A stretch of 64,000 nt of DNA. Origin: Rostratula benghalensis (Eukaryota > Chordata > Aves > Charadriiformes > Rostratulidae). Positions 46,757 through 59,064 of this stretch are shown one piece after another. The translations under genes were made by a program, and so were the position numbers. Under the pieces are notes generated by a model, which was given only the letters and a program-made list of their open reading frames with translations, was not told where the DNA came from and made no database searches. Position 1 is the first letter of the stretch, and each line of letters begins with the position of its first letter. The stretch lies in NCBI GenBank assembly GCA_013399305.1, contig VXAI01000021.1, positions 5,798,977-5,862,976 of the forward strand. Direction: 5' to 3'.

Positions 46757-49700
46757 CTGTAGAGAATAAATGCCTTGAGGTAAGAGGGAAAACTGCAATT
46801 CACAGTGGTCCTAGCTCCCCCACCATGGGTAATAGGCTGGAAAACCCCTACCTTCAGAGATTTCAGCGTCTGCAGCCCAAAAGAGAAGGGTTTCTCATTG
46901 TCTTCTGAAAAATAGGAACATTCAGATTTATACATTCAAAGTGCTCTCCCATGCTTTTTGTCAGTGACTCCACCCTTCCTTCATGCTGCTTTGCTAAACA
47001 AAACCCTGCTTATAAAGGGATGGAGTTATTCTGGAGGGGAACATGAGCAAATGAGGACAGGTGGATGTGCCTGCAGGAAGACACAGTGCTCATTCCACTG
47101 GCACGTCAGAGCACAGCCCTAATGAACTCACTCTCACACCATCCCTCTCTCTGAAGGGTCCAACCAGGGACTTCTGCTGCAGAAAAGCAGTATTTCTGTT
47201 TTAATTTCAATGTGTTTCTGAAGCTTCATTTTCCCCCCTGGGGTAAGAGAGAGTAGAGCCCCAGCCCAGCCCCAGAAGAGCTCACCCATACTCACCCACG
47301 ACGAAGGCAGCGCACTCCACGGGGACTGCTCCCACTGTGAGGGTGAGGCACTCAATCTGGCCGATTGCCTTCACCTTGGATGGCAAAGAAACCATCTCGT
47401 CTTCGCCAGGGAGTTCCTTGAGATGCTCCTTTAACCTGTACATTGAAAACACTTCTGACATGAAATGGCCATGGTTCGGCTGCTCCAGCAAGGAGAAAAT
47501 GGCATTTGGAGGGTAAGTGCTCTTAGCTTGCCTGTATAACCATGCTGTTATTGGAAGACTGCTTTCTTGGCAGGTTTTCTGTGCTGCTTTGCATACAGCC
47601 AACAGTCTACACCTGTGTCAGACCATAACAAAACCCATGATACAAGTCCTGGGGCAGCATCAGCCCTTGGCCAAGAAGAGTTCCTTACTGGATTTTGCCT
47701 TTTACCCGTGGAACCTTTTTAACTACATATACTCATGACTTGGGGAAGCTGCTGACCTAAAATTGTTTTTAATGCAATGTGTGTGTAAGGAAGAGATACT
47801 CCACTCCAGCTCCCACCAGTGGAGACACTAACACCATGTCCGCATGTCTCAGAGCCAGGGCAGCGCACCCAATCCATGCTTGCTAGCAGGTGCTGCTGCT
47901 GGGTTCATTCAGAGAAAATCGGGACAGATCAGTAACATTCAGCCCAAGAAAATGAAGAGTCTCAGAGATCTCAGATAGAGTCGTTTCTTCTATCTACCCC
48001 CTATGAACTAGTCTGACAACACTGATTAATTATTTAGCTTCGGTTTCTCTTTTAAACTGAACGAGAATCTAATGGAAAGGCAGTTTGAGGTGACAATCTC
48101 TCCCTTGGATGAAAGCTGTATCACTTTCAGCTATTTGAGGTACCTTTCTGCTAAGCTGCATTGCAGCAGCATGTGTGTGTGTCGGTCTGTCTGTTCATCC
48201 ATCCTGGAGGAGACCAGACCCCCTCACAGGCAGAGCCCTGGCAGTGAGGCAGGGATTGCCTACATCATTTAACACAATTGAAAAGACCAAAAGACAGGGC
48301 AGACAGAAGGACCTGGATCCTCTTTGCCACATCCCTTAAGGACTGGCCTTAAAAATGCTGGCAGGAACGTATCAATAAGTAGTTTACAAGCTTCTTGGCC
48401 CTGAGCTGGCTTTACTCCAGCCTGAGACAAGTTTGAGTGGGTTTTTTAAGTGCAGCCAGCTCCAATGGCATCTCCATCTACTCACAGGAAGACACGTGGT
48501 CTTTGGCTGGGGTCTCTGTTTCCCCCTATTTTTTCCCACCACAGGGCACAGGTTGTGGTACTGGATCCAGGACCTGAACAGAGCTGAGATACAGCTGGAG
48601 ATAGCTCCTCACATCAGCACCTGCTGACCCAGAGAGTCTTCCTGGGGCTGTAAAGAGCCTGTGGAGGAGGTAGAGGAGGGGTGTAGAGGATGTGTACAGA
48701 GAAAACCCACCTTCAAGGAAGCACTTCTTCATAGCTGAGACTGACCCAAGGACAGACAGATAGGGTGTGGACAAGGCATGGCTCAAAGATAGCCGGGAAA
48801 CTGCAGTGAGGTGAGAACAACCACTGATGTGTGATGCATTGACATTGAAGGTGGGTTTGAAGTAGAAAGTCCCCAGCAGTCTGCAGTGACCAGAACTGCT
48901 CATGTAACAGTTGCACCTACACATCCGAAGGGCATTTCATAGAATCATAGAATGGTTAGAGTTGGAAGGAAGGAACCTTAAAGATCATCTAGTTTAAATC
49001 CCCCTGCCACGGGCAGGAACACCTCCCACTAAACTAGCATTCTCAAAGCCCCATCCCATGTGGCCTTAAACACTTTCAGAGATGGGGCCTCCAGAACTTC
49101 TCTGGGCAGCCTGTTCTGGTGCCTCACCACCCTCATAGTAAATAATTTCTTCCTAATATCTAAGCTATATTTCTTACACTGCAGTAACCTGCCAGCTACT
49201 GCTGCCACTTTCCTCAGAGGTGAGGGAAAGAGCCAGAACAGCACAGTAACAAGATGCAAAAAGATTTTTAAAAAAGAAGGGAGGAATTGAGCCTGAGCAT
49301 TGGGCACACACGTGCTGCTTTTAGGCACTGAGTCCCCAGAGACCTCAGCAGCAGAGCCTGACCCCACAGCTGCTGAGCCTCAGCTGCAGGCAGCAGCACC
49401 CAGCAAAGCACACTGTGGGCCCCCTCCTGCTCCAGCAGGAACAAGAGAAAAATCGCCTCGCATGCCTGTTCCCTGCTGCTTTCCAGGGCTGGATTTAAAT
49501 AAAACTCATGTTTTATCATTGCCACACACCCTGGACTGCTTTGAAGTAAAACATCCTGGAGCAGTGCCTGTTGTCACAGAGGACCTACCACAGCAACAGC
49601 AAAGCCAGCCAGGCTTCAAAGCCCTGGTTTTAACCTGCTTTGTTAATCTGGCTTCAGCTTGTGCGGCAAACACAAACAGCACAGGAGCTGGGGGAAGCTG

Positions 49701-52700
49701 CTTGCAAGGCAGCCGTGCCTGATGCACACTGTGGCTGACAGCATGTGCAGGATGGGGTGTCACTCTGGCCACACTGCCTGCCTGTGCACCCCAGGGTCTG
49801 AGGGGCTTCACTGAGCAGGAACCAAAGCAGTAACACTGGGGAGGGACGTGGGTCTTTCCCGTGCAGCTGTCTGGCTGATGGTCACAGAAGCAGTCTCACT
49901 CAAATCAGGAGGGAATAGCCCCAACCTGAGAGCAGAAACCAGCTTTAACCTATTTCTTAAGTGCTCTTTGAAGGGTGGGACTGCTGACCAGTGTGCTGCA
50001 AAATCTACACAGGACACACACGAGTAACACAGAGAGCAGGCAAACTGTCACAGAGCATCGCTGTGCAGCTCACACACGTCAAGCAGCCAACAGAGCATCT
50101 TGCAAGATGAGGCCCTTCCAAATGCGCTGCTATCCTCTGTAAATTAGGCTGAGCAGTGCCATAGCTTGTGACAAGTTTGTAGCAAGCACAGCCACCCTCC
50201 AGCCTCTAAACACTGTTGCGCAAAGTAATTACTGTCTGGAGAGAAAACAGGCACCATTCATTCAGGGCCATGCAGTAGTGCTCATGTAGTAGTGGGGCAA
50301 CTAAAATTGTTTTTTGTGTTAACTACTGCAAGTTGGCAATAAGAAGCAATGAATCCATAGGAATAAAGTGCCAAAATCTCCTTGAAGGCCCGTGAGCTGA
50401 TGCCTGATACTGCTCCTCAGAGACCAGTGGGAGCTTTACTGCAAATGGCTGGCAGTTGGCTCTCTAACACTACATAAATACATTTCCTTTCCCTTCAACC
50501 TGAGAAATTTGTTACTGGGAGTATCATCACCATGATGCACATGTATGTACACAACTGCACAGCTGCTTTACACCCAGTGCTGGGGCCAGCACTGCTGGAG
50601 CCACCAGTGGGAGTGGGGACCTGAGGGGCTGGGCTCATCTGCCCCAGCCCCATGCCTGCCCAAGGGACACAGAGGGCCAGGGGAGGGGGGGTGGGTCAGA
50701 TATTTCACAAAGGCCTGAGTGACAAACAGGCAGGCATTGGAAAAAATACAAATGCATCCAACCCTCAGAAAGGATCTATTCTGAAGCTGGTACAAGTGTC
50801 TTTCTACTTCAGCTCCTTGCAAGGACATTTAAGAATGTCAGGATTTGGTTGTAAGAGGAGGCTCGGGGTCTTGCCCGAGCACAATCCAAAGCACCCCCTT
50901 CCAGAATGGCCGTCACTGGCATGAGCGAAGCCCCAGCCCCAGCCCCAGGAGCACTGCCCATGCTGCCAGGTGCCATGAGTTCCCACCAAACAAAACCCCA
51001 GCAGGATATTTACCCTAGCCTCTCCAGGCAGGCAGAAGACATGAGGTTGTGCTGTGAGCCAGTGTCCACCACGGCATTCAGCTCCTTCCCCGCACACTGC
51101 AAGAGCAAGCAGAGATGGGAGATGATGGGTGGGATGAGCACAGAGTGTTCAGGGTCTCTGCTCCGCACCGACTGGTCCCCACCTAAATGCCAATGTCTTC
51201 TTGTGCCAGCACATCCCTGCTCCACCACATGCTCAGTGCCCATAGGGTATTGTCTCACCCACCCCAGGCACCCAAAAATTGTCTTTTGAGCTGCTTTTTC
51301 AATAAGGTGGTACTACAAACCAACATAGTCCTGAGCCCTTCCTGGGAGCATTTGCCCCTACAGAGAAGGGGCAGTCCCAGGCAGGAGGGGACGTTGTGGA
51401 GAGCACATATTTTTCATAAAGAGCATGGAAGTAATGAGGAGAAACGTTAAATTACTCTTTGGGAAAGAAAAGAGGGATGGCACTTGATAGACTGCAAGCA
51501 CAGTTGCCCACCATGGATAATTACTCCTGTGTTTTAGCATGCTGTCCCAGCCCTGATGTCCAAGGGAAGACATCCATTAAACCAGTTTTCTTTGAGATAA
51601 CCAGGTGGGTATCCGTGCCATAGCATCGCTGAGCTGCAGAGGGAGAGCATCCCTACAGCTGTGACAGCCCCAATGGAGTGCAACACTAATCAGGAAACAG
51701 GGAAAACAAGGGCACAGCTTGAGGCTGTCAGAAATAAAATTGGGGGGGAAAAAAACCCAGAAGGCTGAGGAAGGACTATTACCTGGCAGGTCACCACTAT
51801 GAGCTCCTCATCCTCTGTTTTCCCTGAACTGCCCAGTTTGGTTTGATTCAGCTTGTTGGTCTGTGCTGAGATATCACTCTTCAGAGTCCAGCTGCCTCGG
51901 CTACTTCGTAATTTTGATAAATTTGTCTCCATCAGGCGCTTCTGCAGAATATTATGTGGTTGCTTTAAGAAAAAAAACACACAAAGAAGAGCAGGGTGAA
52001 GTCTGAGGAAAGCCATGAAGTGACCTGCATCACCAGCCTGCTTGTGGTGCTCACTGGCCAGCGCTGCTCTTGCAGGAGGGATGCCCTAAAGTCCCACCCT
52101 GCCCAATTCCCAGGCTACCTGTACTCTTCATAGCCTGCATCTATTTGTGCTCCTGACAGCTCAGGCTTACCCAGCTTTGACTGGGGAGAACTACTTTGTA
52201 TTGAAAAGGGAATAATTCTTTAAAAATATTAACCAGAATTTGGAGGGATGCCTTTCTTTTTCCAAATGCAAGTTCAAGATTGATTTCATATTGGGATCAA
52301 AAGAAGTCAGGCTTTTCCAAGCTGGTGTTTCAGCTTTAATTGCCTTCATCTGATGGTAAGGATATTGGGAATTCTGCAGTGATGTGAAAAGTTAAGAGAT
52401 AACAAATTACCTTTCCAATTACATGCCCCACCAAAGTATGAAAAAGGCATATGGACTTGCAGAATGAACACTGACGCTTTTGCTGAGCACTGCCGTTGCT
52501 GGCATAGGAAATACCTGTGCCCAGCCCCTACCTATGGCAATGCTTTTTGCGTGAATTGACACAGAATTTAAGAAGCTGATTTGGGTGTCTGTGTGTTGGC
52601 TGTTACAGGTTCAAGTGAACAAGGCACATCCCTAAGAAGAGAGCTACAGATGGTGTCTATTGTCACAAATGGTCTGGCCTTTAGATCAGAATTTAGTCTA

Positions 52701-55700
52701 AAATCACCCTGCATCTCTCTTCCCTCCACATTTGTATTTGGCTGCTAAGGGTGAGGAAATGGGGCCAGTCCTGGGTGACAAGCTGCAGAAGGGAAAGGAA
52801 AGGAGGGGAAGAGGTAAGATTATCTGGTGTAGGTAGGTATTCTCCTGAGAGCCCCCAACACTTTGTACGGCAGCTTCTTTCTTCCTCTGTCATTTCCATT
52901 TGCTCTGCGAGAAGCATGTTGCCTCTCAAAATCCCCTCCAACTGCTTTCCCAAAAGCCTTTTTATGTTTAATGTTCATCACGGATGAATGCACATACTCT
53001 GCTGGAGGTGAAATGACTGCTTGATTATCTGCTCATTTCTCTGCCTGGCTAATCTCCCCCCACATTAATGCCCTTTCCTTCTGATTTTAATTTGTCCACA
53101 GTGAGACCTTCTTACTGGTTTATCCCTGAATTTTTGCATTCATGTTAAATATGCTTGTGTGCCTGGAAAGACATCTAAACCAGCAAACTTCCTTATTCCA
53201 AGGAAATTACAATGGGATCAGGATAAGTTTGAGAACATCAGGCTGTGGTTCCCCAAGTTGGCCAGTATACACCCTTGTGTGCAGTGCCTTGTCTTTAAAA
53301 TAATCTGTGCAGCATGTTAAATAACACTTACAAAAGGCTAATGCAACTTGGCATCATCCTAAAATAACTGCAGCCATGTTAGAGCTTCAGATCCTGCTGT
53401 AGGCTTAACCAAGGCAGTTAAACTGGACCTGACTGATGAGATTGGGTAGATACAGACAACACCAGTGGTGACTGGGACATCCAATCTCCTTTTTTCCCCC
53501 CACTTTTCACTGTTCTTACTTGTACATACCAGCTGCAACTTGAAAGGAAATAAAATTTCATGACCATTTTCTGTTGCAGGTGCTATTTCTGACCAGCACG
53601 CTAGAGAGCATGTCCTTTGGAAAGATAATGTAGCCATGCTCTCAGCAATGGGGAGAAATCAGATCTGACATTGTGTTGTCTCCTTCACACACAAAAAGTA
53701 ACCAAGCTCCAGTGCTGCTCTGGTGATCACTGCCTTCCCAGTGAAACTGAACAGCAGAAACTAGCACTACTTAACTAGATTAAAGGCAGGCAAACTGGCT
53801 CCACTAGTAATGGACCCTGTGCTGAGGGATCAGCAAATCAGTTTGGAAGTGAGAGCTCCCCTACATGAGACAGAAGCTGTAGGTGCACAGCCAGTACTGT
53901 CGTCACCTCCAAGGCTCCTCATCTGAGCAAAGATGCAAGTCAGGGTTTGCTGCCAGTGAATAGCACAACCTTCTTACCCTATATGTACACATCTGGAGGA
54001 CTAATTCTTCACATCATTAAAAAAATTAAAAAAGGAACGAGGGATATGGGGAAGTAGGTGGGTGAAGTTCCCAGCTGGCCAGAAGACAGCCTGTCACAGA
54101 GTCGTCACTTCCTCTCAGCTAGGACCAAGAGAAATTTGAGAATGGCATCATGCAGGACAGTATGGATGCTCTTCTGATCCACCTGACCACAATCAGTTTG
54201 CCAAATGCCTTTGGAAGAACAAGCTGGAGAAGAAAAAGTCACCAGTACACTCATCATTGCTTTTTTAACTGTCATCTACTCTTGATTTAAACCTAACTTC
54301 TTTTACTACAAGTTTTCCCTATGGATCATTAACCAGGAACACATCTGGGTTTTCTCAGACCCTGGTTTTATGAATGTTATATGGGATCCACAACCGAAAG
54401 TAAAAAATCCAGCATTCAGCAAAAACAAATCACCACCACAAATGGGACTGTCTTTTGTTGACACTTGCTCTTCTGAAAGCCACAGTGAATCCTGCCTTCA
54501 GGGGGACAAATGTTGCTTACGTTGTGGTCCAGTACAGAAATAATCTAGTAAGAGGGGGCTGAAAAGGTTCCCTGCAGCGCTATCCTGTCTCAGGCTATTA
54601 ATTAATTTACTGTAACTTTTATTTCCCCTGACTCTTGTGTGCAACAGAGTGAGGGATGAGAGGCACGGAGATGACTCAAGTGATGGATACATACTTGGTA
54701 AACAGCTAATGTGCCAGGGGACCTTTGCAAATGCATTTTTCTGGAAAACTGCAAGGAGACCATGTCTGAGAGGGATAAAAAGGAGGAAAACCTCTCTGTG
54801 ACAACGCTAAGGAAAGCAACTCTGTTTTCCCTCTAGCACATGTGAGCAGCACAGCCAAGACCAGTGTTTGAAGTAGCCCAGGTTGTCTGATGCTGTCTTT
54901 CTATGCATCACACAAAACTGTTGAAAGTTTTATAAAAACATGAAGTGTTACATACCACTGTGTAAGTGCAAAAATTGTTTTTCCTAGTATCTGTCAGCAC
55001 AATATAAATACAAACCAGGAATTTTTTTTAGAAGACATATCCCTTTCCACACCTGAGACCTTGTCAAAACCTACAATCCCTTTAAAAAGCTGCAGCAGAA
55101 ACCTAAAAGAACAGAGTTGAGACACCAGCTATTGCCAAACCTGTTTACCATTGTCTGTCAAAACTATAAATAACTCCATCCAGTTTTGCTCCTCTCTAAT
55201 TTATAAATCAGCACATCGCTGCAGCTTGCAGTATGCATCTCTATTTTCGCTTCTAGATCTGGGGATAACAAGACCCATCAACAACAGTTTCCACTCAGGT
55301 AGAAAAGAAAGTCAGGGACAATGCTAGCTTCTCCCTTCCCCAGACCCATCTCAGGAGGTTTGCCCTCTCTTCTGTCCCCTAGACAACAGGGGAGAGAGGG
55401 GGAAGGAGAGGAGTTTTAACACACCAGCAGAGCTCATTCCAGGAAATTTCTCTCTTCTTCTCATCCTTCATTCAAACTCACCTCTTGGACCAGCTGCCTG
55501 TGCTCGCCTGCCCCTCTTGCAGGGGGGTGAGGTGGTACAAGAGATTCTCCCTGCTCTCCTGTGCTCTCCGGGTGCCCAGGCAGTGGCTGGGTCTCTGACC
55601 AAGCTAGTGCATGTAACATGGAAGTTTGGAAGTTTTTTTTCTATTCTAAGCAAGACACAACAAACTCCGAGGATTGCACAGTGGGAAAGAGGGGAAAACT

Positions 55701-58700
55701 GAGTGCACTGCAATTAACTTCAGCTACAGAAGCAGGGAATGGGGCTATGGGGGTACCCAGAGCTGTGCTGAGGACCCCCAGTACCCAGGGAAGGATCTGA
55801 GGGAGAAATGCTCTTTTTTGTTGTTGTCATTTGTTATTATTTATAACTTTGTTTCCTATCTTATAAAGTGATGCAGGGTTGTTTCGGGTAAAGCCCCCTC
55901 CAAACCAGTTTAGCGGCTCTGGGGGCAAGAGCAAGTGCCAGAGCAGAAGGAAGATCTGCCAAGGGGCAGCACACACTGCTCAGGTCAGGCAGGGGGTCAC
56001 AGTTATGGTGTCAGGGAGCCCAAACGCCAGCTAATGACCTTGTCATGCAAATTCTCTGGGCTTCAGGGAGGAGACTAATAGTGAGGCATTCAAAGAAAAC
56101 CATTTCTGTTCTGTGTATCCAGTCCTGTGTTTGCCAAATCCAACATATAAGTCTATAGTTTGGCCTAATGTTAGGCAAAAAAAAAGTGGAATACATAAAG
56201 GGAGACAGGAACTGGAAGAGCTTGGTTCAACCCAGAATAATACACTGAAAAATATCAAAGGCTTAAAATAGATAACTACAACTAGTATTTATCAAGCCTG
56301 CCTGTACTGGGCATCCCCAGGAGAGATGCTGCAGGAGCCGAGTAACAGCACACGAGTTGAGGGACACCAGCACACCCTCCTCAGTGACCTGCTGCCACCT
56401 CGCTGTGCACAGGACCCCGTGCACTGCAGCCAAAAGGAAGGGGATTTCTCCCCAGAATCAGAGTGGTTGCTGACAGCTGTCACCCTGACGAACAGGGTCT
56501 GTCCTCATCACCTGTCGCCATCTCTGAGGAGCTGTTACCTCCTCTCTTCTCCTGCCAAGACCGCTGGAAAACCCCTGTGGGAAACCCTGCATTAATAACG
56601 CCAGTCACGTCAAAAGCCCTTCCACCCATGTCACCACAGCTGTCATCCAGCTTTAGACATGAAATGTGCTGCTTTGTTAGGAGGTGTGCAGTTATTCACA
56701 AGAAAGGCATGCAAATGACCTGAGCAAAGACCCCTGATGCCCTAGGCCTCCTGACCACAAAGCTCAGCCCCTCTGGTCCTGGGGCTCTTGGTGTGGAACC
56801 ATGCCAAGGTTGGGTCCCGCATTTCAGAGGCTCTTGGTTCTTCTCCAGGCTCAAAGACACAAAATGCTCCTCCTGGGGACAACTCTTGTGACATCCAGGC
56901 AGCCACGGCACTGTGGAGACACAGTGGCTCCCCTTGATCTGCCACCTCGGCCACATGTAGGACAAGGGTGGCAGTGCTGTCAGCACCACTTTGTTACAAC
57001 ACAACCCACTGCAGCAACTCTGAAATTCACGGTGTCACTCTGGGGATGTGGGAATATGCCTGAGCATGTGCCAGTGCTGTCACTTTGGGGACTCCCCATA
57101 TATCCCATGGGGCAGGAGGCTGTGGCCAAGGTCAGCCCTGGCCACATGTGCCCACTGTCCCATCACCCCTTGCTGTGGCATGGAGACAAGGGGTTTTGCA
57201 GGGGGGTGGCACATACCAGCTCAGTTCTCACTCCATCCCCTGTCAAGAGACCCACCACAGCCAGGGTAGCCAGAGCAGGCAGCATACCTCTGCCATGCTG
57301 CACCTCCTTTTTGTCCTTGGAGGGGATCAGGAGTTGTGGACCTCCCCAGGGCTTCAGCACATCCCTGGAGAGAGCCCCACCATGCAAACCCTCCTCTCAG
57401 GGGCTGTGGGTGTAGCAGGGGTGATGCTATAGCCACTGCTCAGCTGGTGCAGGCACAAGAGCAGGGAGAAAACCTCAGGTGATATTTCTGTGACCAGGGC
57501 CCATGGCATGGAACCCCGTGCTCTGCACTGGGGCCAAACCAGGACTTCAGTGCTCATTGTCCCTGGTTCCTGCTACCTGTTGCCTCTCTTGTCTGGGCAG
57601 AGCATAAAATCCCTGTCATCAGGGTCTCCACCCCACACACTGTGGGTTGCTGAGCCATGGCACATCATGTAGACCCTGCAGATAATAGTAATAACACCAC
57701 CATCATTCTCTGAAAAGCACTTTATAGCTCCCTAATGGAGAGCTGCCATTCAATGCTGACCAGGAAGGCTCCTTCCAAGCTTTTCCCTGGGCAGGAACTT
57801 TACTCTCTACAACCAAAAAACAATTGGGATATCAAACAAATCACCTCCATGTACACTGCAGGAACAGCCAACTCATTCCATCAGCCAGGCAGAGCCAAAC
57901 CTAACCCAGCTGAGCAGGAACTCTGACAGCACAAAACTAGTCCTATAAAAATAAAAGGATTCGCTTTTTTCAGTGTACCTGCATCAAGCATTGATAAAAG
58001 CAAATATTGTGTGTTACAAAGTGCAAATATTTTGCAACAACTGGGAGGAAAAAAGGAAAGGAGCTTTCCTCGATTTCTAGATTTTGCTCCTTACATCAGA
58101 AATTTTGATATTGTATTTAAGTATCATTTCCCATTAGAGAAAGCTCAAACATGTGTGCAAATTAGTATTTAGAAATGCTCTCCATGATGAATAATATTGT
58201 GTGTCAGCTACAGGATCACTTAGATCATTGCATATGTGAATATTTCAAATCTGGAACTATGTATCTTCATTTAAAAAAAATACAACATATATACATAAGC
58301 CTTTATCAAAGTGTAATCTTGGCAGTTTTATATTTTCGTGTACTTCTGACTGCACTTTACTGAATGTTTTATGATTGCACGTTGTGCACATATATGCACA
58401 CAGACAAACATATGTGTATGCATGTATGTAATATATGAAGCCATTTTGGTTGATTCAGAGAGCATTTTTATACTGAAACCAGTATCTTTTTTTTTTTTTT
58501 TTCTGACATTCATGGAAATGCAAGGAAAAACCCAAGCAAACAGCTTTTTAGAGCTAAGAGACAGACATCTGAAAGCACCTCCAAGCAAAAAGCAATCCTG
58601 GTGACAATTAGCATTGTATTTCCTCTGCCTTCCTTTTACATACAAAAGCCTCATTTTTATACCAATTTCTACAAGCAACCAACTTGTCCTCCTAACAGAA

Positions 58701-58956
58701 AAATGGCATGAAGGAAAAAAAAAAAAAAAAAGACACTACCAGTTTCTTAAGTCTCTTTCCAATAAACACAATAAAGCCTTACAGTATCTTTTGAAGTCCC
58801 CAGCTTCTTCAGCCCATCCAGAGGGAGGAGATCTGCAGAATCCTTGTGAATAAACTGAACCGCCTGCTTCATCCTCCTCTGCTGGCGGAGAGATGCTGCT
58901 TCCCTTATCTCTACTTCTTTTCTACTCGGCTCTGTCAGGATACCTGAATAAAACAT
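46655..58956 (-). CDS. NRIP3: NRIP3, retroviral-protease-like nuclear receptor-interacting protein 3, six coding exons
   Basis: Exons on the - strand: 58956-58783, 51962-51783, 51096-51014, 47435-47296, 46904-46852 and 46756-46655; spliced 732 bases, 243 residues (human 241). All junctions are GT/AG and join in frame. N-terminal basic helix REAASLRQQRRMKQAVQFIH (18-37), then KDSADLLPLDGLKKLG, a linker with QPHNILQKRLMETNLSKL, and a retropepsin-like domain: VVDTGSQHNLMS with the catalytic-type triad D129-T-G131, and a closing GLQTLKSLKCIINMEKHHLV like that of DDI1-type proteases. First ATG of the frame used. The gene is brain-enriched in mammals and its molecular role is poorly known; whether it cleaves substrates is unproven. 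It lies between TMEM9B and (off the window) SCUBE2. Confidence 0.95.
46852..46904 (-). CDS. NRIP3: NRIP3 exon 5
   Basis: 53 bases, acceptor TATTTTTCAG, donor CTGAAG|GTAGGG. Encodes (E)DNEKPFSFGLQTLKSLK, which contains the hydrophobic-Gly turn that closes the protease-like fold. Confidence 0.95.
47296..47435 (-). CDS. NRIP3: NRIP3 exon 4
   Basis: 140 bases, acceptor TGTACAG, donor GTGG|GTGAGT. Encodes LKEHLKELPGEDEMVSLPSK then IGQIECLTLTVGAVPVECAA, the central beta-strands of the fold. Confidence 0.95.
47436..48937. other. NRIP3 intron 3, 3' part
   Basis: Intron sequence without recognised repeats. Confidence 0.6.
48938..49185 (-). mobile_element. CR1 LINE fragment in NRIP3 intron 3
   Basis: CATAGAATCATAGAATGGTT (two copies of the 8-bp CR1 terminal unit), then GGTTAGAGTTGGAAGGAAGG and the usual 3' blocks to TTCTTCCTAATATCTAAGCT. 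Same strand as the gene. Confidence 0.93.
49186..51013. other. NRIP3 intron 3, 5' part
   Basis: About 1.8 kb of intron. No repeat or exon recognised; overlapping ORFs at 49.3-49.8 kb have no motif. Confidence 0.6.
51014..51096 (-). CDS. NRIP3: NRIP3 exon 3 (DTG motif)
   Basis: 83 bases, acceptor CTCTTGCAG, donor CTAGG|GTAAAT. Encodes CAGKELNAVVDTGSQHNLMS and SACLERL. DTG is the active-site triplet of retroviral-type aspartic proteases. Confidence 0.96.
51783..51962 (-). CDS. NRIP3: NRIP3 exon 2
   Basis: 60 codons, acceptor TTTCTTAAAG, donor TGCCAG|GTAATA. QPHNILQKRLMETNLSKLRS then a divergent Ser-rich linker, TNKLNQTK, and the acidic EDEELIVVTCQ that leads into the protease-like domain. Confidence 0.95.
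51963..58782. other. NRIP3 intron 1
   Basis: About 6.8 kb. No CR1 or other repeat recognised apart from homopolymers (poly T 58487-58502, poly A 58715-58731). The GC-richer 56.3-57.5 kb stretch has many chance ORFs, the longest 204 codons, none with a family motif. Confidence 0.6.
58783..58956 (-). CDS. NRIP3: NRIP3 exon 1
   Basis: 58 codons from ATG 58954-58956, MFYSGILTEPSRKEVEIREA onward to KKLGTSKDT, donor GATACT|GTAAGG. The frame continues a little 5' of the ATG but with no other ATG. Confidence 0.95.
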
Positions 58957-59064
58957 CTTTCCACCCGTGTACAGCTCGCTGCTCAAAGATATGCCTCCGG
59001 AGAGATGGAGCTGGGGAGAAGCTCTGTTGCCTGTGCTTTATAACTGGAGCCTGTGACGTTTGGA
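58957..59064 (-). promoter_or_regulatory. NRIP3: NRIP3 candidate promoter (TATA and CRE half-site)
   Basis: On the - strand a TATA-like TTATAAAG (59036-59043) lies about 80 bases upstream of the ATG. A CRE half-site ACGTCA (59054-59059) is 10 bases further upstream. No strong CpG island. The start site is inferred to be near 59010. Confidence 0.45.

Noticed and set aside
56801..57415. 204-codon + strand ORF in NRIP3 intron 1
   Set aside because: GC-richer intron with overlapping ORFs on both strands, no recognisable motif, antisense to NRIP3.
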